Shown piece by piece: positions 38,483 to 45,640 of a stretch of DNA of 64,000 bases. Where the stretch lies: contig NZ_BPFZ01000007.1 of NCBI RefSeq assembly GCF_030158815.1, positions 62,001 to 126,000 on the forward strand, in the 5' to 3' direction. The stretch is from Candidatus Phycosocius spiralis (GTDB lineage Bacteria > Pseudomonadota > Alphaproteobacteria > Caulobacterales > Aquidulcibacteraceae). The translations under genes and the position numbers were made by a program. The notes under the pieces were generated by a model that worked only from the letters and a program-made list of their open reading frames with translations, was not told where the DNA came from and ran no database searches. Numbering within the stretch: the first letter of the stretch is position 1; each line of letters opens with the position of its first letter.

Positions 38483-39358
38483 TTAAGAACCTAATGTTAC
38501 GCGATTAAGGCGTTTATAGATCGCCCGTAATCTCGTGCTAAGTGTTAGATGGTCCCCTGGTCGAAGCACAGGCTGAGCAAATTGGCCCGTGCGAATATCG
38601 TGAGGAAGGCGAATTCTGCGCTTGTTACCGCGTTGATACATCAAGGTATGATACGTGCAGTCTTCAAAGAAAAAATGGGTCACTTGGCTGTAGCGTGTTT
38701 TGAGTTCGTCGCTTCTGGGTGCACCACCATGAACCAGATTGGCAACCCAAACTATGGCTTGGCCTTTTTTGATCAATCCATGGCGCGCAGAGATTTTATT
38801 GCGAGCAATTTGAGCCGCCATCGCAGGTTCATAAAGGGTTTTATAGCTTGTTTCAGGGCTTTGATTGGGCGGCGCACCAACATCATGCAAAGTGACAACA
38901 GGCCATTTGTGGCTGCCTGGAAAATACTCTAGTGGACCTGCTTCTTCATGCACATCTTCCAAAGCCAACCACACTCCACACATGAACTCAATCGGATCAG
39001 GCGTGAAGTGCATCAGATCGGAGTGGGCTGCTTGTTGGCTGCCAAATTTAAAATTCAAGGTTTGAAATGGAATCGCCCGACGACCATAATATGTTTCCAA
39101 TGGCGCAATCAGTTGTGGCAAAGTGGCAAGGCTTCTAACTGCTAAGGAGCGCTGCCATAAATCTTGGATGCGTGAACCATGTGTGTAGCCAAAGGCATCC
39201 ATATCCACCCTTGCTTGGTCACACAGTGCCAGAATGTCTGGATCGTGTGATAAATCGATTAAAGCAGTGCCATTAACGTCCATATTGTCAGCAAACTCTT
39301 GGTCCTGGGCAGAGGGTGCTTCAGCGACAAAAGACTGTGAGGGTAGCGCCTTTGCCAT
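38483..39358 (-). CDS. Phytanoyl-CoA dioxygenase-like protein within the atp operon
   Basis: A 291-residue Fe(II)/2-oxoglutarate-type dioxygenase of the PhyH family. The iron ligands look complete: HSD at residues 112-114 and distal His210 (NLVHGGAPRSD), followed by the 2OG-binding Arg in KTRYSQ. EEAGPLEYFPGSHKW is the usual PhyH core. It starts three bases after the atpG stop and ends 84 bases before atpD, so it is cotranscribed with ATP synthase. The substrate is unknown. Confidence 0.85.
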   Translation of the reverse strand: MAKALPSQSFVAEAPSAQDQEFADNMDVNGTALIDLSHDPDILALCDQARVDMDAFGYTHGSRIQDLWQRSLAVRSLATLPQLIAPLETYYGRRAIPFQTLNFKFGSQQAAHSDLMHFTPDPIEFMCGVWLALEDVHEEAGPLEYFPGSHKWPVVTLHDVGAPPNQSPETSYKTLYEPAMAAQIARNKISARHGLIKKGQAIVWVANLVHGGAPRSDELKTRYSQVTHFFFEDCTYHTLMYQRGNKRRIRLPHDIRTGQFAQPVLRPGDHLTLSTRLRAIYKRLNRVTLGS

Positions 39359-39361
39359 CGC

Positions 39362-40240
39362 TTAAACCGCCTGTGCCCCTGCAATAATTTCCGTTAATTC
39401 GGTGGTGATCATGGCTTGACGCTTACGGTTCATTTGCAAGGTCAGTTTTTTGATCAAATCGCCGGCATTGCGGGTCGCATTATCCATCGCCCCCATTTGA
39501 GCTCCATAAAAGCCAGCCGCATTTTCCAACAAAGCCCCAAGAATTTGGCTATCGAGATACCGTGGAAGCAAAGCTTCCAAAATAGCTTCTTCATCAGGCT
39601 CATAGCTATAAATCCCGCCACCCAAATCCGCTGAGACCAAGCCTTCAGGTGCAACAACAGGGATCAATTGCTGGGTTGTGGCGATCTGGCTGATCACGGA
39701 TTTAAACTTGGAATAGATTAAATGGGCGACATCAAAGTCACCAGCTTGAAACCTATCAACCAATAATTGGCTAACTTGTGCGCTTTGGGTCGCCCCTAAG
39801 GAGCGTATACCCGCAAACTCAATATGGCCGATCATACGTTCACCATAGCTGCGTTTGAGCTGATCGCGTCCTTTTTTGCCAACGGTCAGTATCTTGACAG
39901 TCTTACCCTGGGCCTCGAGCGCTAAAATCGTTTCGCGGGCTTTTTTGACAATATTCGTATTAAAGCCACCGCATAGCCCACGCTCTGAGGTTGCCACCAC
40001 GACCAAATGCACTTGGTCTTGACCTGAACCACGCAGCAGTTTGGGCGCGCCATCGCCTTGAACGGTGCCAGCCAAATTCGCCACAGTCGCCGCTACCCTC
40101 ATGGCGTAGGGGCGCGCGGATTCGGCGGCTTCTTGCGCACGCTTGAGCTTTGCCGCCGCCACCATCTGCATGGCTTTAGTGATCTTCTGCGTTGACTTGA
40201 CTGAGGTTATTCGCGTGCGAAAGTCCTTAAGGCTCGCCAT
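39362..40240 (-). CDS. atpG: ATP synthase gamma subunit
   Basis: The central rotor shaft, 292 residues. Conserved ends are present: N-terminal RITSVKSTQKITKAMQMVAA and C-terminal ENAAGFYGAQMGAMDNATRN. Follows atpA after 24 bases. Confidence 0.97.
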   Translation of the reverse strand: MASLKDFRTRITSVKSTQKITKAMQMVAAAKLKRAQEAAESARPYAMRVAATVANLAGTVQGDGAPKLLRGSGQDQVHLVVVATSERGLCGGFNTNIVKKARETILALEAQGKTVKILTVGKKGRDQLKRSYGERMIGHIEFAGIRSLGATQSAQVSQLLVDRFQAGDFDVAHLIYSKFKSVISQIATTQQLIPVVAPEGLVSADLGGGIYSYEPDEEAILEALLPRYLDSQILGALLENAAGFYGAQMGAMDNATRNAGDLIKKLTLQMNRKRQAMITTELTEIIAGAQAV

Positions 40241-40264
40241 GGTTTGGTTTCCTCAGCCTGTTGC

Positions 40265-41806
40265 TTACGCAAATGTCTTTGCAAAATCGTCAAGGGCCGC
40301 TTTGATACGCGCTTCGATATTGTCCGCTTTGATATCAAGCTTGGCTTTGATCGCGGCAGAGAGGTCTTTGTATTTGCTCCGAAGTGCGGCCTTAAGCTCA
40401 GCTTCATAGCGCTTGATGTCAGCCACAGCGACAGCGTCTAGATAGCCCTTGGTACCCGCATAGATCAAAACGACTTGATCTTCGACGGCCACTGGCGAGA
40501 ACTGGTCTTGCTTGAGCATCTCGGTCAAGCGCGCACCACGTGCCAGCAAGCGCTGGGTTGAGGCATCCAAGTCCGATCCAAACTTCGCAAAGGCCGCCAT
40601 TTCGCGATATTGCGCGAGCTCACCCTTAATCGGGCCAGCCACTTGCTTCATCGCCTTAACCTGAGCCGACGATCCCACGCGCGAAACCGACAGACCCACG
40701 TTCACCGCAGGACGCACGCCTTGGTAGAAAAGATCGGTTTCCAAGAAGATCTGCCCGTCGGTAATCGAAATCACGTTGGTTGGAATATAGGCCGACACGT
40801 CATTGGCTTGGGTTTCGATGATCGGCAAAGCGGTCAAGGAACCAGACCCATTGTCTTCGTTCAACTTTGCAGCGCGCTCCAGCAAGCGTGAATGCAGATA
40901 AAATACGTCGCCGGGATAGGCTTCGCGCCCTGGTGGGCGGCGCAACAACAAGGACATTTGGCGATATGCCACCGCTTGCTTGGATAAATCGTCATAGATC
41001 ATCAAAGCATGCATGCCATTGTCGCGGAAATACTCACCCATGGTGCAAGCAGCGAAGGGCGCCAAGAACTGCAACGGTGCAGGCTCAGAAGCGGTTGCCG
41101 CAACTATGATGGAATATTTCAGCGCACCAGCTTCTTCTAGCGTCTTAACGAGCTGGGCGACGGTAGAGCGCTTTTGGCCGATCACGACATAGACGCAATA
41201 AAGCTTTTCGCTTTCTGGCGCGTTGTTATCATGGGCTTCGCGCTGATAGAGGATGGCGTCGATGGCGATGGCGGTCTTGCCGGTTTGGCGGTCGCCAATA
41301 ATCAACTCGCGCTGGCCACGGCCAACGGGGATCAAAGCGTCAATCGACTTAATGCCGGTCTGCATCGGCTCATGCACGGATTTGCGCGGAATAATGCCCG
41401 GCGCTTTGACGTCCACTTGCTTACGCTCAGCTTCGATACCAACGAGGGGGCCCTTGCCGTCGATGGGCTCACCCAAGGGGTTGAGCACGCGGCCCAACAA
41501 GCCTTTGCCGACAGGAACAGACACAATCTCACCTAGGCGCTTAACGGTGTCGCCTTCCTTGATTGCGCGGTCTTCGCCGAAGATCACGACGCCGACATTG
41601 TCGCGCTCAAGGTTGAGGGCCATGCCCTTAATGCCGCCTGGAAACTCAACCATTTCGCCCGCTTGGACACTGTCGAGGCCATAGACGCGGGCGATCCCGT
41701 CACCAACGGACAACACGGTACCAACATCAGCAACAGCGGCTTCGGCGCCAAAGTTTTTAATCTGATCCTTCAGGATCGCGGAAATTTCTGCGGCGCGGAT
41801 GTCCAT
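40265..41806 (-). CDS. atpA: ATP synthase alpha subunit
   Basis: The non-catalytic nucleotide-binding F1 subunit, 513 residues. P-loop [16 protein letters not shown] and the [20 protein letters not shown] segment are standard. The start is ATG, three bases after the atpH stop. Confidence 0.98.
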   Translation of the reverse strand: MDIRAAEISAILKDQIKNFGAEAAVADVGTVLSVGDGIARVYGLDSVQAGEMVEFPGGIKGMALNLERDNVGVVIFGEDRAIKEGDTVKRLGEIVSVPVGKGLLGRVLNPLGEPIDGKGPLVGIEAERKQVDVKAPGIIPRKSVHEPMQTGIKSIDALIPVGRGQRELIIGDRQTGKTAIAIDAILYQREAHDNNAPESEKLYCVYVVIGQKRSTVAQLVKTLEEAGALKYSIIVAATASEPAPLQFLAPFAACTMGEYFRDNGMHALMIYDDLSKQAVAYRQMSLLLRRPPGREAYPGDVFYLHSRLLERAAKLNEDNGSGSLTALPIIETQANDVSAYIPTNVISITDGQIFLETDLFYQGVRPAVNVGLSVSRVGSSAQVKAMKQVAGPIKGELAQYREMAAFAKFGSDLDASTQRLLARGARLTEMLKQDQFSPVAVEDQVVLIYAGTKGYLDAVAVADIKRYEAELKAALRSKYKDLSAAIKAKLDIKADNIEARIKAALDDFAKTFA

Positions 41807-41809
41807 GCC

Positions 41810-42370
41810 TCAGGCCCCCTTCATCGCAATTTTAAGTGCGTCGAGTTTAGATTTGACAGAATCGTCGAATAGCCTGGATCCAATTTTGACGACAAGGCCG
41901 CCAAGAAGTTCAGGCTTTAGCGTGGTTTCTACATCAACCGGCCCTTTAAAGGCCCGGCCAAGTGCTTCAGTCAGGTCCTTGAGTTGCTCTTCGCTCAAGG
42001 GCTCTGCAGTCGAGACTTCGGCCAAAACAGCGCCGCGTGCTTTGGCCGCTAAGCCTAAGAACGCCGCCAACATGCCACCTAAATCGCCACAGCGGCGGTT
42101 TTGAGCGGCAAGGCCGAGAAAATTGTGCGTGATCTTTTGCGCCTTTAGATTAGCCGCAATCGCGTCAAGCGCGGCGGCCTTTTGCTCAACCCCAAAGAGC
42201 GGGCTGATCATGGCGCTGCGCAGGTCCGCGCTGGTTTGCCACGCAGCTAAGAGCGCCTTAGCGTCCTTTTCAACGCCCGCCACCTTTTTGGCTTCAGTCG
42301 CCAACTCAAACAGCGCGGCACCATAGCGCTGCGCGGCCTCAGGAATGGCAATGCGATAAGATCCGCTCAA
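41810..42370 (-). CDS. atpH: ATP synthase delta subunit
   Basis: A 186-residue OSCP-type stator subunit: AAQRYGAALFELATE at the N-terminus and PELLGGLVVKIGSRLFDDSVKSKL at the C-terminus. The frame is closed by TGA just upstream, and the first usable start is TTG at 42370. It is the first gene of the F1 operon; F0 genes lie elsewhere. Confidence 0.94.
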   Translation of the reverse strand: MSGSYRIAIPEAAQRYGAALFELATEAKKVAGVEKDAKALLAAWQTSADLRSAMISPLFGVEQKAAALDAIAANLKAQKITHNFLGLAAQNRRCGDLGGMLAAFLGLAAKARGAVLAEVSTAEPLSEEQLKDLTEALGRAFKGPVDVETTLKPELLGGLVVKIGSRLFDDSVKSKLDALKIAMKGA

Positions 42371-42723
42371 AGGGTCTACTCACGTTTAAGACACACCAAA
42401 GCTACTAGGGTAAACAAAAGCGTGTACATTAGATTAGAGGAACAAAATCAGGCGATTCGATACCATGGGTCTCGCCGCCGCTTTGTGGTGCGTGGCGTCT
42501 AGCATGGGGTCGCTGTTACCGCAACATTGGCGGCGCAGGGAGTTGCAGGGGGGTTCCAAACTTGAGACTATGTGAAACCAATCACAAAATTCCAACCAGC
42601 CATTGCGTTGGAAACAAGAACATGTTAGGAACATTTGGCAAAACCAGACCGCTAAGCTAATTGCAATTGCGTCGGTTAGCTGCGACAACTGGCCTGCTAG
42701 GGAATCATTTTTGGTGTAATGAC
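42371..42723. other. Intergenic region before the accessory block
   Basis: About 350 bases between atpH and the Panacea-domain gene. It must hold the atp operon promoter (minus) and the promoter of the plus-strand pair. I see no convincing gene, no clear consensus promoter and no RNA structure. Confidence 0.4.
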
Positions 42724-43248
42724 GTGGTAATCTTGGTTGAACCAAAAGATCAGAAGTACGACCCGCGAGGTGTTGCCAATTACATCCTCGACTGTTGCGA
42801 GATGGGTGGAATTGCGATCTCTAACTTAAAACTTCAAAAGATCATGTTTTTCGTTGAAGGGTGGCATTCTGCCACCCTTGGCCGCCAGCTTATTGATGCT
42901 GACTTTGAAGCTTGGGATTATGGTCCTGTTATTTCGACGATTTATCATTCTTTTAAGAGTTGGGGCTCGGAAGCAATTGAAGGCAGGGCGAAGGCAATAA
43001 ACTTAAAGGATGGTTCAACAGCTCCCGTCAAAGTTAATCTCCCTAGTGATACTGTCGACCTGATTTCGTTTATCTTGGCGAGATACGGACGGCTAGCCCC
43101 AGCTAAACTGGTAGAGCTTTCCCACGTCAAGGATGGCCCTTGGGACCAAGTCATGCGCATCGAACCTAGCGAACGTAAGACTTCACGAATTTCACAAGAT
43201 GCAATCAGAGATTTTTTTAGCAAAAAGATAAGAAGCCGAACATGCTAG
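42724..43248 (+). CDS. Panacea/SocA-type (DUF4065) antitoxin-like protein
   Basis: A protein of about 174 residues with the DUF4065 (Panacea, GepA/SocA) domain: ANYILDCCEMGGIAISNLKL, QKIMFFVEGWHSATLGRQLI, DADFEAWDYGPVISTIYHSF. Such proteins are known antitoxins of varied toxins (PanA), and Caulobacter SocA is a proteolytic adaptor for its toxin SocB. The start is uncertain: GTG at 42724 and TTG at 42733 are candidates. It overlaps the next gene by seven bases, as toxin-antitoxin partners often do. Confidence 0.82.
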   Translation: MVILVEPKDQKYDPRGVANYILDCCEMGGIAISNLKLQKIMFFVEGWHSATLGRQLIDADFEAWDYGPVISTIYHSFKSWGSEAIEGRAKAINLKDGSTAPVKVNLPSDTVDLISFILARYGRLAPAKLVELSHVKDGPWDQVMRIEPSERKTSRISQDAIRDFFSKKIRSRTC

Positions 43249-44003
43249 TTGGAAAAGACGGTAGGCTTAGTACGCCAAACGCACAACACTTGGCTGCTCA
43301 AATCGATTTAAACCCAACGCGTACTTACGATCTTATACGTCGAAGTGACAAGGAATTTCGTTCGAAGTACCGATACTTACATGCTGACCGCTTGATGGGT
43401 CCAATACTCGCTAACGACTTTACCTATGAGTTTGCGATAAAGCAAATTGCGACTTTAGCAACAGATGGCAAGTGTTGGCCCGAGGATTTGGAAGCATGTC
43501 GAAAAATGATCGACTATCGCCAACTCAAAAGAGTTACTTGGTATCAAAAGTTCCCGGCTTTGGAGTATCAACTTCCGACCGGTTTGATTATTAAAGTAAA
43601 AGTCGCGGGACTGGCAGGCTTTGAAGGTGGCGCCGCATTAGTGGCCCCTTTGTTTTGGGCAACCAAGAGCATGGAAGAGCTTCCTCTGCAATTTTGGCTC
43701 TACATTCTCACCGATACGTTCTGTAAATATGAAATGGCTTCGGTTGATATTGACATTGTGACTATGCGTAGGCCCGTGCAGTCAAGAGTGGAAAAGGAGC
43801 GAGGTGTAAAGCCAGGTCGAGTCCTTGAAATTTTTAATTCGAAAGATTTCGAGACTCTGACAAGAGAGCGATTTGTTGAAGTGTGTCGAATGTATCATAA
43901 GCAGCTAGACAAATATCTCTCTGATACGGGCCAAGGAACAGCAGGTCCTATAGACGATCTCAAAGGCGGTGCGCTTGGTGGTAGCGGCGGATTATCTTTT
44001 TAG
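43242..44003 (+). CDS. Unrecognised partner of the Panacea-domain gene
   Basis: A 253-residue protein I cannot assign. The first 50 residues are basic (TRTYDLIRRSDKEFRSKYRY). The centre is alpha/beta with several Trp and aromatic residues (RVTWYQKFPALEYQLPTG, PLQFWLYILTD) and acidic positions (VDIDIVTMRRP). The C-terminus is glycine-rich (GGALGGSGGLSF). There is no signal peptide or TM helix. Overlap with a DUF4065 gene makes a toxin, or another DUF4065-controlled protein, the leading hypothesis. Confidence 0.7.
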   Translation: MLVGKDGRLSTPNAQHLAAQIDLNPTRTYDLIRRSDKEFRSKYRYLHADRLMGPILANDFTYEFAIKQIATLATDGKCWPEDLEACRKMIDYRQLKRVTWYQKFPALEYQLPTGLIIKVKVAGLAGFEGGAALVAPLFWATKSMEELPLQFWLYILTDTFCKYEMASVDIDIVTMRRPVQSRVEKERGVKPGRVLEIFNSKDFETLTRERFVEVCRMYHKQLDKYLSDTGQGTAGPIDDLKGGALGGSGGLSF

Positions 44004-44022
44004 TAATGCGCTCCGCGCATTA
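44004..44022. terminator. Perfect hairpin after the accessory gene pair
   Basis: TAATGCGC-TCC-GCGCATTA, an eight-bp stem with three-base loop, begins immediately after the stop codon. There is no T-tract, so it may be a 3'-end stabiliser or a REP-type palindrome rather than a true terminator. Confidence 0.5.
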
Positions 44023-44158
44023 GGGTGCCTTCCTTTGGAACGCAGCCCTCTTGGGTTTGTTACACAAGCTTTGTTTTGAGCCCGGACGTGTTGCATTCGA
44101 AGATGAGTGCACCCTATGTTTCTGCGCTTATCCCCACCACCGCCAAGGCCGCTTCGGA

Positions 44159-44394
44159 TCGGTTTTGGTGAACCGCATGTTCACGCAAAACCTTGTCTCT
44201 ATGGTCTTTTGCTCTTTCAAAGAGGTCAAGGGTCGCTTCGCTTCTGCCCTTGACCGCCCCAATCAGACGGCCCCCGCGATAGGTTCCAGTGCAGGCGGGT
44301 CAAGGGCGAAGAGCGAAGCGTCCCTTGAGGCGACTGGGCTGACATCAGACAATTGACGGTCGGTTTTGGTGAACCATAAGGGTCACCAAAATCG
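44159..44394. repeat. Palindromic repeat cluster (REP/MITE-like)
   Basis: Two direct copies of a 16-mer beginning TCGGTTTTGG (44159-44174 and 44360-44375) each open a hairpin. The first pairs GGTTTTGGTGAAC with GTTCACGCAAAACC, the second spans 44361-44394. Between them are two further stems in inverted orientation: GGTCAAGGG/CCCTTGACC (44224-44255) and CAAGGG/CCCTTG (44301-44327), both with CGCTTCGCT-like loops. This is typical of a non-coding mobile palindromic element. Confidence 0.6.
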
Positions 44395-44450
44395 TTCCAA
44401 AGCGTCTATTCTTAATAGTGCGATACAACCGCGCGTTCCAATCACCACGT

Positions 44451-44597
44451 TCACAGTGTCACATCATCCGGCGAAACTAAGCCCACGCCAAAGGGCGAAA
44501 AGTCTTTCGTATTGGCCGTCACGATCATCAGATCATGTGCTTTGGCGATCCCAGCGATTGCCGCATCTGCCATGCCGGGGTTGTGACCGCTTGCTAA
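44451..44597 (-). pseudogene. VapC/PIN-domain toxin remnant (3' part only)
   Basis: The minus strand reads [20 protein letters not shown] then [20 protein letters not shown] and ends SPDDVTL. This is the C-terminal third of a PIN-domain ribonuclease with its conserved Asp and the T-x-N-x-x-D-F motif. The 5' two thirds are absent: homology stops where the istB fragment begins. Confidence 0.75.
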
Positions 44598-44899
44598 GCC
44601 TTGATCTGATTATGGTGGATGAGTTGGGTTATCTGCCGTTTAGCACGTCTGGGGGTGCCATGTTGTTCCACTTGCTCTCAAAGCTCTACGAACAAACAAG
44701 CGTTATCATCACCACAAATCTCAGCTTCAGCGAATGGGCAGGTGTCTTCGGTGATGCCAAAATGACTCCAGCTCTACTCGATCGACTAACACACCACTGT
44801 GATATCCTCCAGACTGGCAATGACAGCTTCCGCTTCCGCGCAAGTGCCAAAACAAGCACTAATGCGCCCAAAGTCAGAAAGGAAAAACCAACCTCGTGA
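44597..44899 (+). pseudogene. IstB (IS21 family ATPase) remnant (3' part only)
   Basis: Reads [20 protein letters not shown] with the Walker B region, then [20 protein letters not shown] and [20 protein letters not shown], the C-terminal 100 residues of IstB. The P-loop half and IstA are missing. Sequence to about 45000 (ending near GGGTCACTTCTCAGCG) resembles the outer end of an IS21 element. Confidence 0.85.
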
Positions 44900-45064
44900 C
44901 CCAACACCCGCAACGCGAGACATAACTTAGCCTGGGTCAACTCGATGAAAATACCGGGTCACTTCTCAGCGACAATCAACAGACTGCACGTCTCAAGCGG
45001 GCGTTGGCCAAGCGGACTAGCGGCACCTCGCCCTCCCAACCCCGCTTGATCTGAGGGCATACGT

Positions 45065-45424
45065 ATGACCACACGCAAGCAACTCACCCTCCATCTCGAT
45101 GACACCACTGCCCGCGCCCTCGACCACGAGGCCAAGCTGCGCGGTCTCACCCTCTCACGCGCCGCCAACGATGCCCTCAAGCGCGTCCTCATCCATGACC
45201 GCGCTGACGCCATCGCCGATACTATCAAAGCCCGTCTTGATCGATTGGATCAGCGGGAGCTGGCGAGGGGGCAGGACATGGCCATCCTACGCGAAACCCT
45301 CCTCGCGTTTGTCCGCATCTGGTTCACCTACGCAGGACCTCTTGAGCGCGATGACCACGATGATCATGCTGAGGCGCTGTTTGATGCGTTTCTCGATGAG
45401 GTCGCACTTGGGGTGCGGGGGTGA
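45065..45424 (+). CDS. Ribbon-helix-helix (CopG-like) protein
   Basis: A 119-residue protein whose first 45 residues match a ribbon-helix-helix DNA-binding fold (KQLTLHLDDTTARALDHEAK, LRGLTLSRAANDALKRVL). The rest is helical and ends in an acidic/His-rich segment (ERDDHDDHAEALFDAF). GAGGG precedes the ATG. Similar proteins occur on plasmids and islands as regulators or antitoxins; no toxin partner is adjacent. Confidence 0.7.
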   Translation: MTTRKQLTLHLDDTTARALDHEAKLRGLTLSRAANDALKRVLIHDRADAIADTIKARLDRLDQRELARGQDMAILRETLLAFVRIWFTYAGPLERDDHDDHAEALFDAFLDEVALGVRG

Positions 45425-45450
45425 GGACTTTTTGTGAAGGATCGATAATC

Positions 45451-45480
45451 AAAATGAAAGGGCGGACCGGAGCCCGCCCT
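45451..45480 (-). terminator. tracrRNA intrinsic terminator
   Basis: On the minus strand GGGCGG-N8-CCGCCC is followed by TTTCATTTT. It closes the tracrRNA. Confidence 0.8.
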
Positions 45481-45538
45481 TATCTCGTGGGGGAGAACCC
45501 CTTGTTAACGGAGGGCCCCGCCGCGTTCTCGATTAGCT
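45451..45538 (-). ncRNA. tracrRNA
   Basis: Minus-strand RNA of about 88 bases, divergent from cas9. Positions 45504-45539 form a 36-base anti-repeat: the first 21 bases are identical to the CRISPR repeat in plus-strand orientation (AAGCTAATCGAGAACGCGGC and the next G), and the last 15 are diverged but end AAC as the repeat does. The tail then reads AAGGGGTTCTCCCC (a nexus-like hairpin) and ends in a terminator. Its anti-repeat can pair with a crRNA transcribed from the minus strand of the array. Confidence 0.85.
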
Positions 45539-45544
45539 TCACAT

Positions 45545-45573
45545 AAGCTATGTCCGAACTTGACATTTTGCAA
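45545..45573 (-). promoter_or_regulatory. Putative tracrRNA promoter
   Basis: On the minus strand TTGCAA, 17 bases, TAGCTT. The start would fall at about 45538, right at the anti-repeat. The same TAGCTT hexamer closes every CRISPR repeat. Confidence 0.5.
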
Positions 45574-45640
45574 GTTGAAAATCTCAAGACATTGTTGTCC
45601 TATGGTTGTGTGCTTGTTTGAGCCGTTTAGGAGATTTTCG

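Noticed and set aside
42434-42745. Minus-strand frame of 103 codons upstream of atpH
   Set aside because: Composition unlike a real protein (many Cys/Trp clusters), no ribosome-binding site, and it overlaps the start of the DUF4065 gene.
44051-44356. Plus-strand frame of 101 codons in the repeat cluster
   Set aside because: Runs through several hairpins and shows no family similarity.
45504-45640. tracrRNA on the plus strand, running towards cas9
   Set aside because: Only the minus strand gives a complete 36-base anti-repeat followed by a nexus-like hairpin and a U-tailed terminator; the plus-strand tail runs into cas9 with no terminator.
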